Shown here one piece after another: positions 6,080 to 8,564 of a stretch of DNA of 8,564 nt. Origin of the DNA: Lachnospiraceae bacterium (lineage in GTDB: Bacteria; Bacillota; Clostridia; Lachnospirales; Lachnospiraceae); contig JAILOA010000327.1 of assembly GCA_024691065.1 (NCBI GenBank), positions 1 to 8,564 of the forward strand. The letters run 5' to 3'. The position numbers and the translations under genes are program-made. Under the pieces are notes generated by a model, which did not search any database, was not told the DNA's origin, and saw nothing but the letters and a program-made list of their open reading frames with translations. Each line of letters begins with the position of its first letter. Position 1 is the first letter of the stretch.

Positions 6080-6126
6080 ATAACTATCATATACCATATA
6101 CGTTTTTTTAGTAAATCTTCTTTTCA

Positions 6127-6142
6127 TTTAAAAAGAGATAAA
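6127..6142. repeat. 16-bp match to the left end of the palindromic repeat
   Basis: TTTAAAAAGAGATAAA is identical to 4120-4135, which spans the left boundary of the complete repeat copy. The rest of the element is absent here. Given the AT-rich composition this could be a leftover end or coincidence. The intergenic space 6080-6240 shows nothing else I can support. Confidence 0.3.
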
Positions 6143-6240
6143 AACCCAAATCGAATATATTTACACCTCAAAATTACCGCACCCCAGGAGGTGGAATTTG
6201 CTTTTTCAATTTTCAGGCAAAAAACAACCGCATAATATTC

Positions 6241-6269
6241 TTGAGATTTATAAATGAAAGTGATATAAT
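6241..6269 (+). promoter_or_regulatory. Promoter for the DUF4143 ATPase gene
   Basis: TTGAGA (6241-6246) and a perfect TATAAT (6264-6269) are 17 bp apart, with TG at 6261-6262 giving an extended -10. This is the strongest promoter match in the window. The expected start is near 6276. Confidence 0.8.
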
Positions 6270-6278
6270 TGACAAAAA

Positions 6279-6292
6279 TGTAGAATTCTACA
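6279..6292. promoter_or_regulatory. Perfect 14-bp palindrome, probable operator
   Basis: TGTAGAATTCTACA is fully self-complementary. It begins about 10 bp after the -10 element and ends just before the AAGGAG ribosome site (6296-6301). A dimeric regulator bound here would block transcription or its early elongation. Autoregulation by the ATPase is possible but not shown. Confidence 0.6.
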
Positions 6293-6308
6293 AAAAAGGA
6301 GATTCTAA

Positions 6309-7613
6309 ATGATTAAAAGAGATAAATATCTTAATCGGTTAATATCAGCAAGAGACAATGGATTTCCTAAGGTGATTACCGGAATCAGGAGATGTGGTAA
6401 ATCATATTTATTAAAAGAAATATATAGGAAGTACCTTATTGATTCAGGGATTGAGGAAGAAAACATACTGATAATGGAACTGGATGATGATAGAAACCTT
6501 TTATATAGAGATCCAATAAATTTGGGACAGTATGTACGAGAGTACTGTTCGCAAAAGAAGCATTGTTATGTTTTTTTGGATGAAATACAGAAAGTATATT
6601 CATTAATCAACCCGAATCTTACTGAAGGAAAACACATTATTGCAGGTAAGAATGATGAGGAAATAATCAATTTTATAGATGTTGTTCTTGGACTATCACG
6701 CGAAAAAAACATTGATCTCTATGTTACCGGATCTAATTCTAAAATGCTATCTACAGATATTATTACTGAATTTAGAGATAAAGCTATAAATATAGCTTTG
6801 GCACCTCTTTCTTTTGAAGAATACTACGGCTATGTGAGTGGTTCGGCTGTAGAGGCGATATATGAGTATATGCAATTTGGAGGTATGCCGCTTGCGGTTT
6901 TAAAAAATGAAGATGAAAAGATGGATTATCTGAAGGGATTGTTTGAAACAACCTATTTTAAAGATATTATTGAGCATAACAAATTAAAAAAAAGTGAGTC
7001 ACTAGATGAACTTTGCAATATCATAAGTACATCAACTGGAGAACTTCTAAATGCAGAGAAGATTGCCAATACATATAGAAGTGTAAAAAAAGAAAAACTG
7101 GATAAACAAACAGTTGAAAAGTATATTGGCTTCTTTAAGGATGCATTTATAATCCGAGAAGCAAAACGTTATAATCTTAAAGGTCGCGCAGAGATAGGGG
7201 CTTTAAGAAAGTACTATTTTATTGATACGGGACTTAGAAATGCCAGGTTGAACTTTGCGTTTCCTGATGAAGGACAATTGCTGGAAAACATTGTATTTAA
7301 TGAGCTAATATACAAAGGTTATTCCGTTAACGTAGGATGCTTCGATACCGTTGAAAAAGATAAGAATGGGAAATCTATAAGAAAAACAAATGAAGTTGAT
7401 TTTTTTGCAACAAAAGGAATCAAAAAGTATTATATACAAGTGTGCTCAGATATTTCAAATGCAGAGACAAGGGCTAGAGAAATAAGGCCATATATATTAT
7501 TGAATGATGAAATAAGAAAAATAATTGTAATTAACAAGCCTGTAAGAGAAAGTCTGGATGAAAAGGGATTTACCATTATTGGAATAACGGATTTTCTGCT
7601 TAAGTATATATAA
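6309..7613 (+). CDS. AAA_14-type ATPase with DUF4143 C-terminal domain
   Basis: A 434-residue protein of the widespread ATP-binding DUF4143 family, whose function is unsettled. The ATG follows AAGGAG with 7 nt spacing. Walker A is GIRRCGKS (25-32), Walker B is YVFLDEIQ (87-94), and the sensor motif VTGSNSKML is at 139-147. Family blocks LSFEEYYGY, YMQFGGMPLAVL (187-198), TTYFKDIIEHN and TGELLNAEKIANTYRS follow. The DUF4143 part has YYFIDTGLRNARLNFAFPDEG (303-322), ENIVFNEL (326-333), NEVDFFATKG (361-370) and YIQVCSD (375-381). That order mimics a nuclease fold, but the usual catalytic lysine position holds Cys379, so an inactive, binding-type domain is likely. No signal peptide or membrane segment is present. 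The length is normal for the family and the gene appears intact. It is monocistronic, with its own strong promoter and palindrome. Confidence 0.9.
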   Translation: MIKRDKYLNRLISARDNGFPKVITGIRRCGKSYLLKEIYRKYLIDSGIEEENILIMELDDDRNLLYRDPINLGQYVREYCSQKKHCYVFLDEIQKVYSLINPNLTEGKHIIAGKNDEEIINFIDVVLGLSREKNIDLYVTGSNSKMLSTDIITEFRDKAINIALAPLSFEEYYGYVSGSAVEAIYEYMQFGGMPLAVLKNEDEKMDYLKGLFETTYFKDIIEHNKLKKSESLDELCNIISTSTGELLNAEKIANTYRSVKKEKLDKQTVEKYIGFFKDAFIIREAKRYNLKGRAEIGALRKYYFIDTGLRNARLNFAFPDEGQLLENIVFNELIYKGYSVNVGCFDTVEKDKNGKSIRKTNEVDFFATKGIKKYYIQVCSDISNAETRAREIRPYILLNDEIRKIIVINKPVRESLDEKGFTIIGITDFLLKYI

Positions 7614-7630
7614 AAGTATTATTTTGTTAA

Positions 7631-7768
7631 AAGATATTAAGTAATCAACATGGATATGGTATAGAAAATATAAAGGAAATTGTTGAGAGATACAATGGAT
7701 TAATTTATAATAAATGCAGTTGTAAATCTTATAGGATGGGGAGTACATTTACAGGACAGATTGGGAAA
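7631..7768 (+). pseudogene. Remnant of a GHKL sensor histidine kinase C-terminus
   Basis: In the frame read from 7631, translation gives HGYGIENIKEIVERYNG at 7649-7699. This matches the ATP-lid end (GxGxxNxxxIVxxYxG) of GHKL-type kinases of the AgrC/VirS sort. The family would normally finish with a short strand after YNG; here it continues as a diverged stretch (NKCSCKSYRMGSTFTGQIG). An in-frame TAA at 7628-7630 lies just upstream, and the DUF4143 gene ends at 7613, so the sensor, dimerisation and most of the ATPase domain are gone. The open frame continues through the 16-bp repeats to a TGA at 7880-7882. No start codon or ribosome site is convincing, so I treat it as gene debris. Confidence 0.65.
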
Positions 7769-7836
7769 ATCGCAAAGACACAGAATCGCAAAGGCACAGA
7801 ATCGCAAAGACACAGAATCGTAAAGACACAGAATCG
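7769..7836. repeat. Four tandem 16-bp repeats plus a partial fifth
   Basis: ATCGCAAAGACACAGA at 7769-7784 is followed without gaps by copies at 7785, 7801 and 7817, each differing at no more than one base from the consensus. A fifth, ATCGCGAAAACAGA-like copy follows from 7833. There are no spacers, so it is not CRISPR. The unit length is not a multiple of three, so translation runs through shifting frames without meeting a stop. Confidence 0.9.
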
Positions 7837-7878
7837 CGAAAACAGAAAAAAGTTTCATGGAGAAGGGAAACAAGAGGA

Positions 7879-8564
7879 ATGATATTTTTTATTGTAAACG
7901 AATCCAGTAAAAGCGGTAAGGCAAAGGATATCGTAAATGATGTAATAGGATCATTTAAGAAGAAAGAAACAGAATATAAAGCATTAATGACAAAGCACGA
8001 AGGTCATGCAAACGAGATATCGGAAACGATAGTAAGAAAAGAATATAATAACTATCGGGAAAGTAACGATGAAGATTTCAAAGTCCGCATAGTAGTACTC
8101 GGAGGAGCCGGAACCATTAATGAGGTGGTAGACGGCATAATGACCGCAAAGAATGAAAGTGAAGAGATAAGTGAATTTGTCGATAAATGTTTATGTTTAA
8201 GTGTGTATCCGACAGGCTCCGGAAATGATTTCATAGGCGGGCTTCACATAGAAAGAGATAAGGAAGCGCTTTACGATGTGGTTACAGACGATAACGCAGA
8301 AATAAAATCAGTGGATATAGGTAAGGTTACATTTTCTGATGGAAGCAAAAAATACTTTGCCATAAGCTCAGGTATGGGGATGGACGCTCTGGTTTGCAGA
8401 AAAGCAGAAACCTCATCGCTAAAAAAGTTCCTGAATAAAATCGGACTCGGAAAACTAACCTATATAATACTTACAATCCAGACTATTTTTTCAATGGATT
8501 ATTCAACCTGTGAAATCGAATACGAGACCGTGGATGAAGATGGAAATGTAGAAACAAAGGCTAA
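7879..8564 (+). CDS. Diacylglycerol kinase family lipid kinase, N-terminal part
   Basis: The gene runs off the right edge; 228 codons are present. The start MIFFIVNESSKSGKAKDIV is the typical opening of the DAGK catalytic domain (DgkB/YegS/BmrU type). It continues with VVLGGAGTINEVVDGI (72-87), YPTGSGNDFIGGL (110-122), VDIGKV (145-150) and AISSGMGMDALV (161-172). Such enzymes phosphorylate diacylglycerol or related lipids with ATP at the inner membrane face and recycle lipids into phosphatidic acid. The hallmark GGDGT reads GGAGT here: codon 77 is GCC at 8107-8109, one base from GAC. That Asp is conserved in the nucleotide-binding loop, so activity may be reduced, absent or altered. The ATG overlaps the TGA of the preceding open frame (ATGA). 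The nearest ribosome-site matches are AGAGGA, directly abutting the ATG, and GAAGGG 11 nt upstream, neither ideal. Confidence 0.88.
   Translation, partial: MIFFIVNESSKSGKAKDIVNDVIGSFKKKETEYKALMTKHEGHANEISETIVRKEYNNYRESNDEDFKVRIVVLGGAGTINEVVDGIMTAKNESEEISEFVDKCLCLSVYPTGSGNDFIGGLHIERDKEALYDVVTDDNAEIKSVDIGKVTFSDGSKKYFAISSGMGMDALVCRKAETSSLKKFLNKIGLGKLTYIILTIQTIFSMDYSTCEIEYETVDEDGNVETKA

Noticed and set aside
6171..6230. Possible peptide fragment on the minus strand or terminator between the two ATPase genes
   Set aside because: Only 4-bp stems (CACC/GGTG and TTGC/GCAA) without a U-tract, and a short frame without start or known motif.
7769..7836. CRISPR array
   Set aside because: The 16-bp units are directly adjacent with no unique spacers, and no cas genes are present.

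Overview
The window looks like chromosomal DNA of an anaerobic, low-GC Firmicute, most likely a Lachnospiraceae member of the Butyrivibrio type (inference). The grounds are the AT-rich intergenic DNA, the strong AAGGAG/AGGAGG ribosome sites, a membrane-anchored C69 peptidase, and two AAA-type ATPases of families common in gut and rumen clostridia. All recognisable genes are on the + strand, but most have their own promoter, so this is a row of single transcription units rather than one operon.

Layout. 1-429 is the C-terminal part of a Ser/Thr-phosphatase-like metallophosphoesterase, followed by a clear rho-independent terminator. 665-2497 encodes a secreted C69 (Ntn-hydrolase) dipeptidase whose predicted signal cleavage exposes the nucleophilic Cys, with a C-terminal membrane anchor. 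2498-2695 is degenerate AT-rich repeat DNA with a 29-bp period. From 2696 there is a good promoter, then a candidate structured RNA of about 180 nt closed by a perfect 12-bp helix (2742-2922). It forms the long leader of a GMP synthase gene (3030-4043) that lacks the glutamine amidotransferase domain. After guaA comes a 600-bp non-coding island (4044-4654) with two copies of a 108-bp hairpin-rich repeat exactly 265 bp apart, and further palindromes between them. Part of each copy can act as a bidirectional terminator.

The right half holds two P-loop ATPases, each fused to a C-terminal nuclease-fold-like domain: a DUF234-type protein (4655-6079) and a DUF4143-type protein (6309-7613). Each has its own promoter and an operator-like inverted repeat between promoter and start codon. 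Next is a remnant of a GHKL-type sensor histidine kinase (about 7631-7768) that runs into four tandem 16-bp repeats. The open frame ends in an ATGA overlap with the start of a diacylglycerol/lipid kinase (7879 onward, cut by the window end), which carries GGAGT where the family has GGDGT.

How the genes relate. The phosphatase, peptidase, GMP synthase and lipid kinase look like ordinary chromosomal genes without a shared pathway. The stretch 4044-7880 (repeat island, two ATPases, kinase debris, tandem repeats) looks like an accessory insertion zone between guaA and the lipid kinase. The least explained element is the structured leader upstream of guaA; it matches no riboswitch class I could recognise by eye.
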